NCBI GenBank assembly: GCA_007130045.1 | Contig: SLTG01000064.1 | Span: 1 to 49,814, forward strand | Length of the DNA: 49,814 bases | Source: Opitutales bacterium | Lineage (GTDB): Bacteria > Verrucomicrobiota > Verrucomicrobiia > Opitutales > T3Sed10-336 | Direction of reading: 5' to 3' | Part shown: piece by piece, positions 1 through 8,785 of the stretch | Position numbering within the stretch: position 1 is the first letter of the stretch | How the letters are laid out: every line of letters begins with the position of its first letter | Notes under the pieces: model-generated | The model's input: the letters and a program-made list of their open reading frames with translations, nothing else | What the model was told of the DNA's origin: nothing | Database searches by the model: none | Translations under genes and position numbers: made by a program

Positions 1-137
1 CCCTTGCGCAACGACAATATGCGGGTTGGCACCCGATTCAGAGCGATTTTGACCGGGTTTTCTTCTTCACCGAAATCCGCAAGTCGTTGATTCTCGCAAG
101 AGGTGTCGAACTTGGGTTAATATTGGCTTTTTCCACA
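1..137. other. Window edge, no gene identified
   Basis: The first 137 bases contain no open frame with recognisable content. They may be the 3' end of a gene cut by the window or an intergenic region. The frame of the first gene is open from about 87, but those residues are not conserved-looking. Confidence 0.5.
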
Positions 138-968
138 ATGACACCAAAGAAAATAGACTGTCACATGCACACACCGCTGTGCGGCCACGCCACCGGCGAA
201 CCGATCGAGTACGTGCGCACCGCCGCGCAAAATGGAATCGATCTGATCACCTTCACCTGCCACGTGCCCATCGACGACGAGCGGCTCGGCGGGCCGGGAA
301 TCCGGATGTACGAAGACGACCTGCCCCGGTACATCGACATGATCGCCGACGCCGCCGAGCAGGGCCGCGAGCTCGGCATCCGCGTTCTCACGGGAATCGA
401 GGCGGAGATTTCCCCGGAGAACTCGCTGATGGACCGGATGGACGCCGTGCTCGCCCGCCATCCCTTTGACTTCGTCCTGGGCTCCCTCCACCATCCGCTC
501 CCGGCCTACCGCGGCTGGCTCAGGGATAACGGTGTGACCGAACCGCGAAAGATCATCGAGACCTACTTTCGTCACCTGACCAACGGCGTCCGGTCCGGCC
601 GCTACAACAGCATCGCCCATCCCGACGTCATCCGCATCTACGGAACCGTTGACGAGTTCGAACCCGGAGAGTACGAGGACGCCGTTCGCGAATTCATCCG
701 GGCCGTGGTCGAGACCGATCTCTGCCTGGAGGTCAACACGAGCGGATTGATCAAAGGCGTTTACCAGGTCCACCCGGACCCGCTCATCCTCGACTGGGCC
801 GCGGAAATGGGCGCCCGGCTCACGATCGGTTCGGACGCCCATCTGCCTGAGTCGGTCGGACAAAAGTTCGACGAGATCCTCCCGATGCTTGCGAAAAAGG
901 GCTTCACCCGCCTGCACTATTTCGAAGGCCGGCAACGCCGCGAAATCCCCATCCCGAACGGCTCGTGA
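138..968 (+). CDS. PHP-domain phosphoesterase, histidinol-phosphatase (HisJ/HisK) family
   Basis: The 276-residue protein carries the metal-binding His and Asp motifs of the PHP superfamily: CHMHTPLCGH near the N-terminus, then TCH, GSLHH, HPD and a late GSDAH. This set is typical of the HisK-type histidinol-phosphate phosphatase, which makes histidinol in histidine synthesis; related PHP proteins act on other phosphoesters, so the substrate is inferred. I chose the ATG at 138 because the PHP core begins a few residues later; the frame stays open upstream to 87, but those residues do not look like a family N-terminus. The stop overlaps the GTG start of the next gene, which suggests translational coupling. 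No other his gene lies nearby. Confidence 0.85.
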   Translation: MTPKKIDCHMHTPLCGHATGEPIEYVRTAAQNGIDLITFTCHVPIDDERLGGPGIRMYEDDLPRYIDMIADAAEQGRELGIRVLTGIEAEISPENSLMDRMDAVLARHPFDFVLGSLHHPLPAYRGWLRDNGVTEPRKIIETYFRHLTNGVRSGRYNSIAHPDVIRIYGTVDEFEPGEYEDAVREFIRAVVETDLCLEVNTSGLIKGVYQVHPDPLILDWAAEMGARLTIGSDAHLPESVGQKFDEILPMLAKKGFTRLHYFEGRQRREIPIPNGS

Positions 969-1462
969 ACCTATTCCTCCTCAGGCACGCTCACTCGGAG
1001 AGCGGAGGTGACGACGCTGTTCGCCCGCTCAGCGCCAAGGGCGAAAAGACGGTGGCGAAGTTGGGTGAGTTCCTCCGAAAACAGAAAATCCCACTTCCAG
1101 AAGCCTTCGACCACAGCCCCCTCCTCCGCGCACGCCAGACCGCGGAGATCCTCGCCGAGACAATCGGCGGCGAGCATCGCGTTCGCGAAATCGAAGGCAT
1201 GGCGCCCATGGACGACGTCGCGGAAATCGCACGGGAATTGTACACCGAAAAACACGACCGGCTGCTCGTCGGACACGAACCGCACCTGGGGCGTCTCGCC
1301 TCGCTGCTGATCTGCGACGACGAAAACGCCGATGCTTTCGATTTCAAGAAGGGCGGCATTCTCCGCCTCGAACACCGCATCATCGTCAATCCCGCGGACG
1401 GCCAGTTTTCACGCTGGATCGCGAACTGGATGCTCACGCCCCAACTCTATTCCGGCCGGTAA
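965..1462 (+). CDS. SixA-like histidine phosphatase superfamily protein
   Basis: A small (165 aa) member of the histidine phosphatase (phosphoglycerate mutase-like) superfamily. The catalytic RHAHSES motif sits at residues 7-13 and a second active-site His is in the LLVGHEPH stretch around residue 101. The size and the short RHA motif match SixA, which removes phosphate from phosphohistidine on phosphotransfer domains; no such partner is encoded in this window, so the substrate is open. The start is GTG and overlaps the stop codon of the preceding PHP phosphatase, so the two are probably co-translated. Confidence 0.85.
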   Translation: MNLFLLRHAHSESGGDDAVRPLSAKGEKTVAKLGEFLRKQKIPLPEAFDHSPLLRARQTAEILAETIGGEHRVREIEGMAPMDDVAEIARELYTEKHDRLLVGHEPHLGRLASLLICDDENADAFDFKKGGILRLEHRIIVNPADGQFSRWIANWMLTPQLYSGR

Positions 1463-1463
1463 A

Positions 1464-1820
1464 TCAGAACGGGATCTCGTCGTCCTTTTCGCTGTAGTCG
1501 GTGGTGTCCTCGGGAACCGTGTCTCCGGCGGGCGGCGTGTCCGCCGGCTTCGACCCGTCGCCCGCCTCCAGGCGCCAGGCGTTCAGATTGACGAAGTACC
1601 GTCCGTTGTACTCCCGCCCGTTAATGTCGAACCAGACCTTCACCTGCCGCCCCGTCTCGATCCCGTCAAGAATCGACGCCTTTTCCTTCAAACACTCCAG
1701 TTTGATATCCTGCGGAAATTTGTCCTCGGTCGTGATGACAAACTCGCGCTTCGAGAAGCCGCTTGAAAATGTCTGCGTATCAAAGATGACCTTCACCGTT
1801 CCTGAGATTTCGTAAGACAT
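1464..1820 (-). CDS. DUF3127 family protein with SSB-like acidic tail
   Basis: A 118-residue protein that I recognise as DUF3127-like: an N-terminal beta-rich half ([15 protein letters not shown], then a [20 protein letters not shown] stretch) that looks like an OB-type fold, followed by a low-complexity Pro/Asp/Thr linker and the C-terminal sequence DDEIPF. An acidic tail ending in Ile-Pro-Phe is the hallmark of single-stranded DNA-binding proteins, where it recruits partner proteins; that link here is inference. The ATG at 1820 is chosen over a TTG twelve bases upstream because GGAGGG lies just before it. The gene converges on the SixA-like gene with one base between the stop codons. Confidence 0.75.
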   Translation of the reverse strand: MSYEISGTVKVIFDTQTFSSGFSKREFVITTEDKFPQDIKLECLKEKASILDGIETGRQVKVWFDINGREYNGRYFVNLNAWRLEAGDGSKPADTPPAGDTVPEDTTDYSEKDDEIPF

Positions 1821-1975
1821 CCCTCCAATCAAACAACCGGTTCACTGATGTCCACCACGGAATCAACGGCTCCCGTTTGACGCCAACCGCCGCTTCGCAA
1901 GGAACCGGGATGCGGGCCGGACGTTGATGACTCCGTTCGCTCCAAGCCTCGCCGGCTTTTTTGCGTCGAAAAAAG

Positions 1976-2046
1976 CTGCCCGGCAAGGATTCGAACCTCG
2001 ACTAGATGGACCAAAACCACCTGTGCTACCATTACACCACCGGGCA
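1976..2046 (-). tRNA. tRNA-Gln (anticodon UUG)
   Basis: The reverse strand folds as a 71-nt cloverleaf without encoded CCA. The acceptor stem TGCCCGG/CCGGGCA is perfect. The anticodon stem GGTGG/CCATC carries the loop TTTTGGT with anticodon TTG, and the T arm is CGAGG-TTCGAAT-CCTTG with one G-U pair. UUG decodes glutamine CAA. The gene stands alone between the DUF3127 gene and glpK. Confidence 0.95.
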
Positions 2047-2215
2047 ATAAGCAAAATACAGCCTTCAAAAAGGTTGAAGCGTTCGTCAAGCACTTAGGCG
2101 AAATTTATCGTCATTCACACGACTGCAACCCGCCTGCGGTGTGTCCGAAAGGGGTTCCATGCTTTTCGGAAGCGGTATTTCATGATAAAACGCACCCGCA
2201 AACCCGATCCTTTTT

Positions 2216-3706
2216 ATGAAATACATTCTCGCTCTGGACCAGGGAACCACAAGTTCGCGCGCCATTCTGTTCGATCAAGCCGGCAGGATCGTCCAGATCG
2301 CGCAACGGGAATTCACCCAGATTTTTCCGCGATCCGGATGGGTCGAGCATAAACCCGACGAAATCTGGTCGTCACAAAGCAGCGTGGCGGTCGAAGCCCT
2401 CGGCAATGCCAACCCGTCCACCAGAGATATCGCCGCCATCGGCATAACGAATCAACGCGAAACCACGGTGATCTGGGACAGGAAAACCGGACGACCCATC
2501 CACAACGCCATTGTCTGGCAGGACCGGCGGACCGCCGATCTCTGCGAAAAACTCAAAGCCGACGGGCTTGCCGGCACGTTTCAGAACAAGACCGGGCTTC
2601 TTCTCGACGCGTACTTTTCCGGGACCAAGGTAAAATGGCTTCTCGACAACGTGGACGGTGCGCGTGAAAAAGCCGGCAACGGCGAGCTCGCCTTTGGCAC
2701 CGTCGATTCGTGGCTGCTGTGGAAACTTACCGGCGGCAAGGTCCACGTCACGGATGTTACCAACGCCTCCCGAACCCTCATGTACAACATCCACACCGGC
2801 GAATGGGATGACGAGCTGCTGAAAGTTCTCGAAATTCCCCGCGAAATCCTGCCCCAAGTGCGTTCTTGCAGCGAGGTTTACGCCGAAGCGAGCGAAGGCG
2901 GAATCGTCTCCGGAACGCCGATAGCCGGAATCGCCGGCGATCAGCAGGCCGCGCTTTTCGGCCAGGCTTGCACCCGGTCCGGCATGGCGAAAAATACTTA
3001 CGGCACCGGCTGTTTCCTTTTGATGAACACCGGGGCCAAGCCGGTGGTGTCCCGGAACAACCTCCTGACCACCATCGCCTGGAAAATCGGCGACAAAACG
3101 GAGTACGCACTCGAAGGCAGTGTGTTTATCGCAGGAGCGGTCGTTCAATGGCTTCGGGACGGCCTGGGCATCATTGGGAATTCGTCCGAGGCCGAAATCC
3201 TGGCGGCAACTGTGGAGAATACGGGCGGTGTTTACTTTGTTCCCGCCTTCGCGGGCCTCGGAGCTCCCCACTGGGACCAGTACGCACGGGGAACGATCGC
3301 AGGACTCACCCGCGGAACGAGCGCCGCCCACATCGCCCGCGCCGCTCTCGAAAGCATCGCCTTCCAGTCGTACGACGTGCTTCGCGCGATGGAGTCCGAT
3401 TCCGGAATCTCCCTCATGGAACTTCGTGTCGACGGCGGCGCCTCCGTCAATAATCTCCTCATGCAGTTCCAGGCGGACCTCCTTCAATCCCCGGTCATCC
3501 GCCCCGGAATCACCGAAACCACTGCGCTTGGGGCCGCCTACCTGGCCGGCCTCGCAGTGGGTTTCTGGAAGGACAAGGACGAGATAGCCGGGCAATGGCG
3601 GCTCGACAGCTCGTTCATCCCCCAAACAACGAGCGAAGAAATGGAAGAACGCCTCGCCGGATGGCACAAGGCCCTGGACCGCGCCCGGGGATGGGAGGAT
3701 AAATGA
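2216..3706 (+). CDS. glpK: Glycerol kinase
   Basis: This 496-residue protein is a full-length FGGY-family glycerol kinase, which phosphorylates glycerol to sn-glycerol 3-phosphate with ATP. Visible signatures are [14 protein letters not shown] at residues 6-19, GITNQRETT around residue 82, the [13 protein letters not shown] segment, and the FGGY-type [19 protein letters not shown] near residue 403. The length matches the family. The ATG at 2216 starts directly in the first conserved strand; no good ribosome-binding site precedes it. glpD follows after 109 bases, giving a two-step glycerol catabolic unit; no glycerol facilitator gene (glpF) is present here. Confidence 0.97.
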   Translation: MKYILALDQGTTSSRAILFDQAGRIVQIAQREFTQIFPRSGWVEHKPDEIWSSQSSVAVEALGNANPSTRDIAAIGITNQRETTVIWDRKTGRPIHNAIVWQDRRTADLCEKLKADGLAGTFQNKTGLLLDAYFSGTKVKWLLDNVDGAREKAGNGELAFGTVDSWLLWKLTGGKVHVTDVTNASRTLMYNIHTGEWDDELLKVLEIPREILPQVRSCSEVYAEASEGGIVSGTPIAGIAGDQQAALFGQACTRSGMAKNTYGTGCFLLMNTGAKPVVSRNNLLTTIAWKIGDKTEYALEGSVFIAGAVVQWLRDGLGIIGNSSEAEILAATVENTGGVYFVPAFAGLGAPHWDQYARGTIAGLTRGTSAAHIARAALESIAFQSYDVLRAMESDSGISLMELRVDGGASVNNLLMQFQADLLQSPVIRPGITETTALGAAYLAGLAVGFWKDKDEIAGQWRLDSSFIPQTTSEEMEERLAGWHKALDRARGWEDK

Positions 3707-3773
3707 CTTTGGCCCATTCCTCACGTCTCAACAGGCCGGGTCGGGCGACCGGAAAACCGGGTCTCCGGCTCGT

Positions 3774-3800
3774 GTTTCACCGATATAAAAGGGGTGAAAC
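3774..3800. promoter_or_regulatory. Perfect 8-bp inverted repeat before glpD (possible operator)
   Basis: GTTTCACC (3774-3781) and GGTGAAAC (3793-3800) are perfect inverted arms around an 11-base AT-rich spacer that contains TATAAA. The repeat ends 15 bases before the glpD start. The arms have no following T tract, so an attenuating terminator is unlikely; an operator overlapping a promoter between glpK and glpD is the simplest reading. No protein is known to bind it. Confidence 0.4.
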
Positions 3801-3815
3801 AAACCCTCTCGCGTA

Positions 3816-5387
3816 ATGGATCGCAACAAAGCAATTGAACGTCTGGGAAGCGAAACCGCTCCATGGGATTTCATTATCATCGGCGGCGGGGCAACCGGCC
3901 TTGGATGCGCGGTGGACGCGGCATCCCGGGGTTATCGGACTCTCCTGGTCGAACGGCACGACTTTGCAAAAGGCACATCGAGCCGGAGCACCAAACTGGT
4001 GCATGGCGGTCTTCGCTACCTCAGGCAGGGCAACCTTTCTCTCGTCCTCGCGGCCCTGCGCGAACGCGGACTCCTCCGTCGAAATGCGCCCCACCTCGTG
4101 CACAAACTCGGATTTGTCATCCCCGCGTACCGATGGCACGACAAGGCCTTTTATGGCGCGGGACTGAGAATCTACGACAGCCTTGCGGGAAAATTCGGGC
4201 TCGGACCGTCGAGAATCCTTTCCCGCAACGAAACCCTGGAACGCCTTCCCACTCTTAATGCGAAGAATCTTCGGGGAGGCATTATGTATTTCGACGGGCA
4301 GTTCGACGATGCCCGGCTGGCGATCACGCTTGCACGGACGGCCGCGGATCACGGGGCGACCGTTCTCAACTACGCCAAGGCGGTCGGATTCATCAAGGAG
4401 GGAGATCGCGTATCGGGAGTACAAATACTCGATGAAGAATCCGGAGCACGGATGGAAGCCCGCGGCCGGTGCGTGATCAATGCTGCAGGTGTGTTCTGCG
4501 ACGAAGTTCGGCGGTTGGACGATCCGCTCACTCCGCGGATGCTGGTGTTCAGCCAGGGTTCGCACCTCGTCTTCGACAAACATTTTCATCCCGGCGACGA
4601 CGCCCTGATGATTCCGAAAACCGAGGACGGACGGGTTCTTTTCGCCGTGCCGTGGCACGACCGCGTCATCATCGGCACGACCGACGTCCCGGTCGAAGAC
4701 ACTACGATCGAACCGGCCCCAAACGAATCCGAGCTTTCGTTTCTCTTCGAGCATGCAAAGAAATACCTCTGTCGCCACCCGGAACCCGGCGACGCGCTCA
4801 GTGTATTCTGCGGGCTGCGCGCTCTTGTCGCATCCGGCTCCGGCCGCAGAGTGACGTCGTCCCTTTCCCGCGACCATACGATCATGATTTCCGGATCGGG
4901 TCTCGTCACCGTAACAGGCGGGAAATGGACCACCTACAGAAAGATGGCCGCCGATGCGGTCGAACAAGCCCAAACATCGGCGGGCTTCGAACACCGGCCC
5001 TGTCAAACCGAAAGGCTTTTCCTTCACGGATGGAGAGAGGAAAGCGCCAGGACGGCAACCCTCGCGGAATACGGCTCGGACGCGGATGAGATCGAAGGGA
5101 TTGCCCGGGGGGATCCGGAACTTGCCGCCAGGCTTCATCCCCGCCTTCCGGCGATCGGGGCGGAAATCGTTTGGGCCGCCCGCCACGAGATGGCCCGAAC
5201 CGTTGAAGACGTGCTCGCGCGCCGAACGCGTTCCCTTGTGCTCGACACCGCGGCCAGCATCGACGCCGCGCCCGATGCCGCGCGCCTTCTCGCGCACGAG
5301 ATCGGCAGGGACGACGCGTGGGCCTCGGATCAGGTTGCAAAGTATTGCCAGATAGCACGACGATATTTGATTGAGCGTTATCAATGA
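3816..5387 (+). CDS. glpD: FAD-dependent glycerol-3-phosphate dehydrogenase
   Basis: A 523-residue GlpD/GlpA-type flavoprotein that oxidises glycerol 3-phosphate to dihydroxyacetone phosphate and passes electrons to the membrane quinone pool. The N-terminal FAD-binding motif is GGGATGLGCAVDAASRG, followed by the conserved RSTKLVHGGLRYL segment. FCGLRALV and the VTGGKWTTYRKMA motif lie in the middle to late part, and the C-terminal helical cap is present. The length fits aerobic GlpD. The ATG at 3816 lies just after an inverted repeat and lacks a strong ribosome-binding site. The stop overlaps the next ATG, so the downstream membrane protein is likely co-translated. Confidence 0.96.
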   Translation: MDRNKAIERLGSETAPWDFIIIGGGATGLGCAVDAASRGYRTLLVERHDFAKGTSSRSTKLVHGGLRYLRQGNLSLVLAALRERGLLRRNAPHLVHKLGFVIPAYRWHDKAFYGAGLRIYDSLAGKFGLGPSRILSRNETLERLPTLNAKNLRGGIMYFDGQFDDARLAITLARTAADHGATVLNYAKAVGFIKEGDRVSGVQILDEESGARMEARGRCVINAAGVFCDEVRRLDDPLTPRMLVFSQGSHLVFDKHFHPGDDALMIPKTEDGRVLFAVPWHDRVIIGTTDVPVEDTTIEPAPNESELSFLFEHAKKYLCRHPEPGDALSVFCGLRALVASGSGRRVTSSLSRDHTIMISGSGLVTVTGGKWTTYRKMAADAVEQAQTSAGFEHRPCQTERLFLHGWREESARTATLAEYGSDADEIEGIARGDPELAARLHPRLPAIGAEIVWAARHEMARTVEDVLARRTRSLVLDTAASIDAAPDAARLLAHEIGRDDAWASDQVAKYCQIARRYLIERYQ

Positions 5388-5938
5388 CGATGAATTCAAC
5401 TTTTCACGATTCCCCGCGAATTCGCGGCGACTACGTCAAATACACCTGTCTGAGACTCCTTCTCTGGGCCGTTATCGGTATCCCGTTCTGGGTATTCGGT
5501 GTTCTCATGGTTTTGCGCGGCGACGGCTACGCTGGAGTGGTTCTGGCCGCTGTCTTCACCTCCATCAAAGCCGGTTTCGAAATTTTCTTTCGCGTGGCAT
5601 CGAGCGAGATTCTCAGTCTCGCCAGACGGAAAATCGTGCATGAAGGAAGCCGCGTTCGACAGGAGTCAGGTGACGGCGTCGTCCTGGATTCCGTCAGCCT
5701 CGAACAACCTTTTTCAGTGGATTTCCATTTCAATCCTCTCGGTCAGCCGATCTATAAAGTAACGCAGGGAAACCACTCGATAAAGTTCGCCTCGCGTATC
5801 GACGACGCCGAACGATTGGTGAAAGAAGTGTTTCGAAGCCCCGAAAAGTGGCCGCCGGAAATCCCGCAACCCGAATCCGCCTCTCGGAAATACCATCGCC
5901 GGGCCGAACCGGACGGGTTCGGCGAGCGCCGCGAATAG
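5384..5938 (+). CDS. Unknown two-helix membrane protein, third gene of the glp unit
   Basis: I do not recognise this 184-residue protein. It has a short polar N-terminus, two hydrophobic segments at about residues 22-44 and 48-69 joined by a tight RGDG turn, then a soluble region of some 110 residues ending in a charged Pro/Arg-rich tail. The soluble part has alternating hydrophobic residues suggestive of beta structure. The ATG overlaps the glpD stop codon (ATGA), which strongly supports translation. Its position suggests a membrane-associated role with GlpD, but that rests only on gene order. It converges on the acetylesterase gene, with 59 bases between them and no obvious terminator. Confidence 0.75.
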   Translation: MTMNSTFHDSPRIRGDYVKYTCLRLLLWAVIGIPFWVFGVLMVLRGDGYAGVVLAAVFTSIKAGFEIFFRVASSEILSLARRKIVHEGSRVRQESGDGVVLDSVSLEQPFSVDFHFNPLGQPIYKVTQGNHSIKFASRIDDAERLVKEVFRSPEKWPPEIPQPESASRKYHRRAEPDGFGERRE

Positions 5939-5997
5939 TTACGACTTCTCCAACCCCTTGGGTTCCTTTAAGATACGAACAACGCCCCTCAATGCAT

Positions 5998-7509
5998 TCA
6001 GTCCTGCCGCCAGTCATCGGTGCGAAAGGGGGCTGCGGGGAGCCCCGCGCCGTTGGAAAGTGTTGCTTCCGGGGCGTTGCGCCAGGCATAGCGAATAGCG
6101 ACCGGGGCGGGAACGTCATCGGAGATCAGGACAACCGAGTCGCCGGAGATGCTGGCGGTGGCAGGGAAGAAACGGCGATCCTCGCCCGCAAGTTCGAAGC
6201 CCCGTACCGTAACCGCGGTTGTCCGGATGCCTCCGGCTGTATTCGAAAAATGAACACGAACGGTTTCACCTTCAAAATCGGCGCCGGCGAACGCCGGCCC
6301 CGAGTCCTCTATCCCATGGCCGTAAGTGCGGTTCAATGCAAGCCGGGCGAGACGCCGTCCGACGGTGCTTTTGTCTCCTGGATGAATATCGTGCACGTCT
6401 CCCACGTCCAGGATAACCGCCTGCCCGGTGCCGGGAAGGTGAAGCGCCCGGCTCTGGGCCTCGCGCAGAAAAGCCCATGTGGTATCCCGGGGGCCTTGGG
6501 CGCGGAACTCCGCCAGTTGAACCCAATAAAACGGAAAATCTCCCTGCCGGAACACCCTCCGCCACCCGGTAATCAGGGCGGGGAACAGATCGCGATACTC
6601 CTCGTAACGACGGGCGTTGCCTTCGCCCTGGTACCAGATTGCTCCCCGAATACCATAAGGCACGAGCGGATGAATCATCCCGTTGTAAAGAAATGAAGGC
6701 GCATTGCGCAGTTGGTGAGGAGTGGGAGGCGAAGGCCGTTCACGAGTGAAAGGGTCACCAGCGATTGCAGCCGCCTCACGTTCTCTCCGCCATTCAGCGA
6801 GGTTTTCCTCGTAGGCCGCAAGGGTTCGACCAAGCAGATCCTTCCCCCGCTGCCGGATGGCGGCGAACGCTTCTTCATCGAGAGTGTCGGCATCGGTCCA
6901 GGCTTCTGCCACGGTTCCGCCCCAGGTGCTGTTAATAATCCCCACCGGTATGTGCAGCGCCTGGTGGAGGTCTCGGGCGAAGGCGTAAGCGACAGCGCTG
7001 AAACTGGAGACGCTTTCCCTCTGTGCGGAAACCCAGCGGCCGTCGATCTGATCGAGGGGTTCCGGAGTGGCCGCGCGCGAAACGTTGAATTCCCGGATAA
7101 GGGGCCATTGGGCCATTAATACCTCAAGGTCCGCGTCGTGGGACTGAGCCACGGTCCACACCATATTTGATTGACCGGAGGCCAGCCAGACTTCGCCGAC
7201 GAGAATGTCCGTAATCCGCACGGTCTCGTTGCCGGCGATAAGCATTTCCGCCGGCTCGGCGTTCGGCTCGAGGGCAGCCAGCGTCACCGACCAGCGGCCC
7301 TGCGGATCGGTTTCGGTGGAGACGGTTTGTCCGGCGAACGTCACGGTGATCTCCTCTCCCGGAACCGCCATTCCCCACACGGGGATGGGCTTGCCGTGTT
7401 GCAACACGGCGCCGTCCCGAAAGAGCGGCGCAGACGAAACCGCGGCGGAAAGAAGCGGCGCCACGAAAATCGTCTGGACGATAACAAGGAAAAAGGCTCG
7501 GATAATCAT
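5998..7509 (-). CDS. Secreted sialate O-acetylesterase
   Basis: A 503-residue SASA-family (SGNH hydrolase fold) esterase expected to remove O-acetyl groups from sialic acids or plant and algal glycans. An N-terminal signal peptide (hydrophobic stretch FFLVIVQTIFVAPLL, then AAVSSA) indicates export. The nucleophile Ser is in SGQSNMVW at about residue 115, the GAIWYQGEGN block lies near residue 285, and the Asp/His pair is in DVGDVHDIHPGDK near residue 373. The ATG at 7509 is chosen because it places the signal peptide at the N-terminus; the open frame upstream adds thirty residues with no signal character. It is transcribed alone on this strand. Confidence 0.93.
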   Translation of the reverse strand: MIIRAFFLVIVQTIFVAPLLSAAVSSAPLFRDGAVLQHGKPIPVWGMAVPGEEITVTFAGQTVSTETDPQGRWSVTLAALEPNAEPAEMLIAGNETVRITDILVGEVWLASGQSNMVWTVAQSHDADLEVLMAQWPLIREFNVSRAATPEPLDQIDGRWVSAQRESVSSFSAVAYAFARDLHQALHIPVGIINSTWGGTVAEAWTDADTLDEEAFAAIRQRGKDLLGRTLAAYEENLAEWRREREAAAIAGDPFTRERPSPPTPHQLRNAPSFLYNGMIHPLVPYGIRGAIWYQGEGNARRYEEYRDLFPALITGWRRVFRQGDFPFYWVQLAEFRAQGPRDTTWAFLREAQSRALHLPGTGQAVILDVGDVHDIHPGDKSTVGRRLARLALNRTYGHGIEDSGPAFAGADFEGETVRVHFSNTAGGIRTTAVTVRGFELAGEDRRFFPATASISGDSVVLISDDVPAPVAIRYAWRNAPEATLSNGAGLPAAPFRTDDWRQD

Positions 7510-7767
7510 ATCAATCTTTGTTGAAATCGTTTTATATTTCCCGGCATTCAGCGAATGCCCGCAGCATGGACCGTCCAACGGCGAAAAGCAACCTGTCATC
7601 CCTGGTAATTCGGGCCGTCGAACGGGAATCGATCACGCAGGGCTCGTTCGAAGATCCGCGGATTTTACGCATTTGCGGGGCTGCTTGATTTTGGTGCGCG
7701 ATCATCCGGAAAAGGAGTTTTAAGACGGTGGTCCGCACAATTCCCGACGATACACCGGGAATCAGGC
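7510..7767. other. Non-coding stretch between acetylesterase and sulfotransferase cluster
   Basis: Together with the terminator and the 130 bases after it, this forms a gap of about 420 bases without a convincing gene. Short open frames on both strands have no recognisable start context or protein features. The part nearest 7509 presumably holds the promoter of the acetylesterase gene; I could not pick out clear -35 and -10 boxes. Confidence 0.6.
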
Positions 7768-7803
7768 AAAATAAAAACGGCCGGCCCGGATCACCGGACC
7801 GGC
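7768..7803 (-). terminator. Rho-independent terminator ending the glycan cluster
   Basis: Read on the minus strand, a 10-bp stem with one mismatch and a four-base loop is followed directly by CGTTTTTATTTT. The arms are plus-strand 7780-7789 and 7794-7803. It lies about 130 bases past the stop of the last sulfotransferase gene and is oriented to end transcription of the minus-strand cluster. Confidence 0.8.
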
Positions 7804-7933
7804 GGAATCGGGATGTTATGATTCAACACATGTGTTCCGGTTGCGGCGCCAGCAACCTGTGCGGCCGGCATCGCGACGGGACTCAATATTGAGCTTTTTT
7901 GGGGAATCGGGACGACCTTCTCCGACCTTCGTT

Positions 7934-8686
7934 TCAGAATCCAGGTTCAATTCGATTGATCTCTTTTGCTTTCTGCTTGCACAATTCGAGAAAATCAAAA
8001 TCGATCGCATACCACCTCTTAATGTTCTCCATCGCCGTATCCTGAAGATTCCTATCGACGCTGTCGGGATTCCGGTGCGAGTTTACATTGTCATTGGGAA
8101 GCTCGATGCAATCGGGAAGTTCGAGCTTTAGACTTAATGTTTTTACGTCGTCGGAAAGCGACTCCTGGAAACCGATGAAAAAGATATCTCCGAGGCGTGA
8201 GAGGAAGTAATCGCGCGTGCCGAACCAACTCCAGTATGAATCCCTCACATGTTGGATGGACCGCATTGCGGCTTCGGCTTGTTCCCGGCGTGTGCGATCT
8301 TCGCCTGACAAAGCAATGGCCAACTCGTTTGGCGTTTTAAAGCGCTCGAAGGCGATCTTCTCATCGGCGCTCCATGGGGAATGGATTCTTGGCTGCCCCT
8401 GGCGCTGACGACTATAGAAGCCGCTCACGAAGCGCGTAACCGGATTCCGGAGAAAAAAGATCACGGCGTCGCCTCCTGGTATATCCGCCAGTATTCTTCG
8501 ATGCGGATGCAGTCGAATAAAGAACCGATCAGCGACCAAGTGAGGTTCCAAAGCCGATTTCACAGCGGTTCCCCCGGTTTTGCCAATGTGAAGAAAATGA
8601 AGGGTTTGTTTACCCTTTAACTTCAGCAAGGCGGATCGGATGGTCTGCTTGATCCGGAATTTACGATCTCCGTGGTTTATCGGCAT
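7934..8686 (-). CDS. Sulfotransferase, Sulfotransfer_2-like
   Basis: This 250-residue protein resembles carbohydrate sulfotransferases that move sulfate from PAPS to a sugar hydroxyl. The 5'-phosphosulfate-binding loop is HIGKTGGT at residues 33-40, in the FLHIGKTGGT form typical of the heparan 2-O-sulfotransferase/Sulfotransfer_2 group. The 3'-phosphate-binding region is the FFLRNPVTRFVSGFYSR segment near residues 75-92. No signal peptide or membrane helix is seen, so it should act in the cytoplasm on a precursor. It is the last gene of the minus-strand glycan cluster and is followed by a terminator. The base composition looks more AT-rich than the flanking genes, which may mean transfer. 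Confidence 0.8.
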   Translation of the reverse strand: MPINHGDRKFRIKQTIRSALLKLKGKQTLHFLHIGKTGGTAVKSALEPHLVADRFFIRLHPHRRILADIPGGDAVIFFLRNPVTRFVSGFYSRQRQGQPRIHSPWSADEKIAFERFKTPNELAIALSGEDRTRREQAEAAMRSIQHVRDSYWSWFGTRDYFLSRLGDIFFIGFQESLSDDVKTLSLKLELPDCIELPNDNVNSHRNPDSVDRNLQDTAMENIKRWYAIDFDFLELCKQKAKEINRIEPGF

Positions 8687-8785
8687 TTCGCCCCCTTATC
8701 ATGTTTCTCCAACCAACGGTCAAGCCGCCCTTTCGATTACCGTCGGAACGCAGGCGTGATCGCCCCGAGAAACTCCGCCATCAAA

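Noticed and set aside
2372-3724. 450-residue open frame opposite glpK
   Set aside because: It shadows a well-supported glycerol kinase gene and has no family features or ribosome-binding site.
3735-3772. GC-rich hairpin between glpK and glpD as a terminator
   Set aside because: The stem (GACCGG with CCGGGTC) is imperfect and not followed by a T run.
3777-5399. 540-residue open frame opposite glpD
   Set aside because: It mirrors the coding frame of a clear GlpD, has no recognisable motifs and is an artefact of GC-rich codon use.
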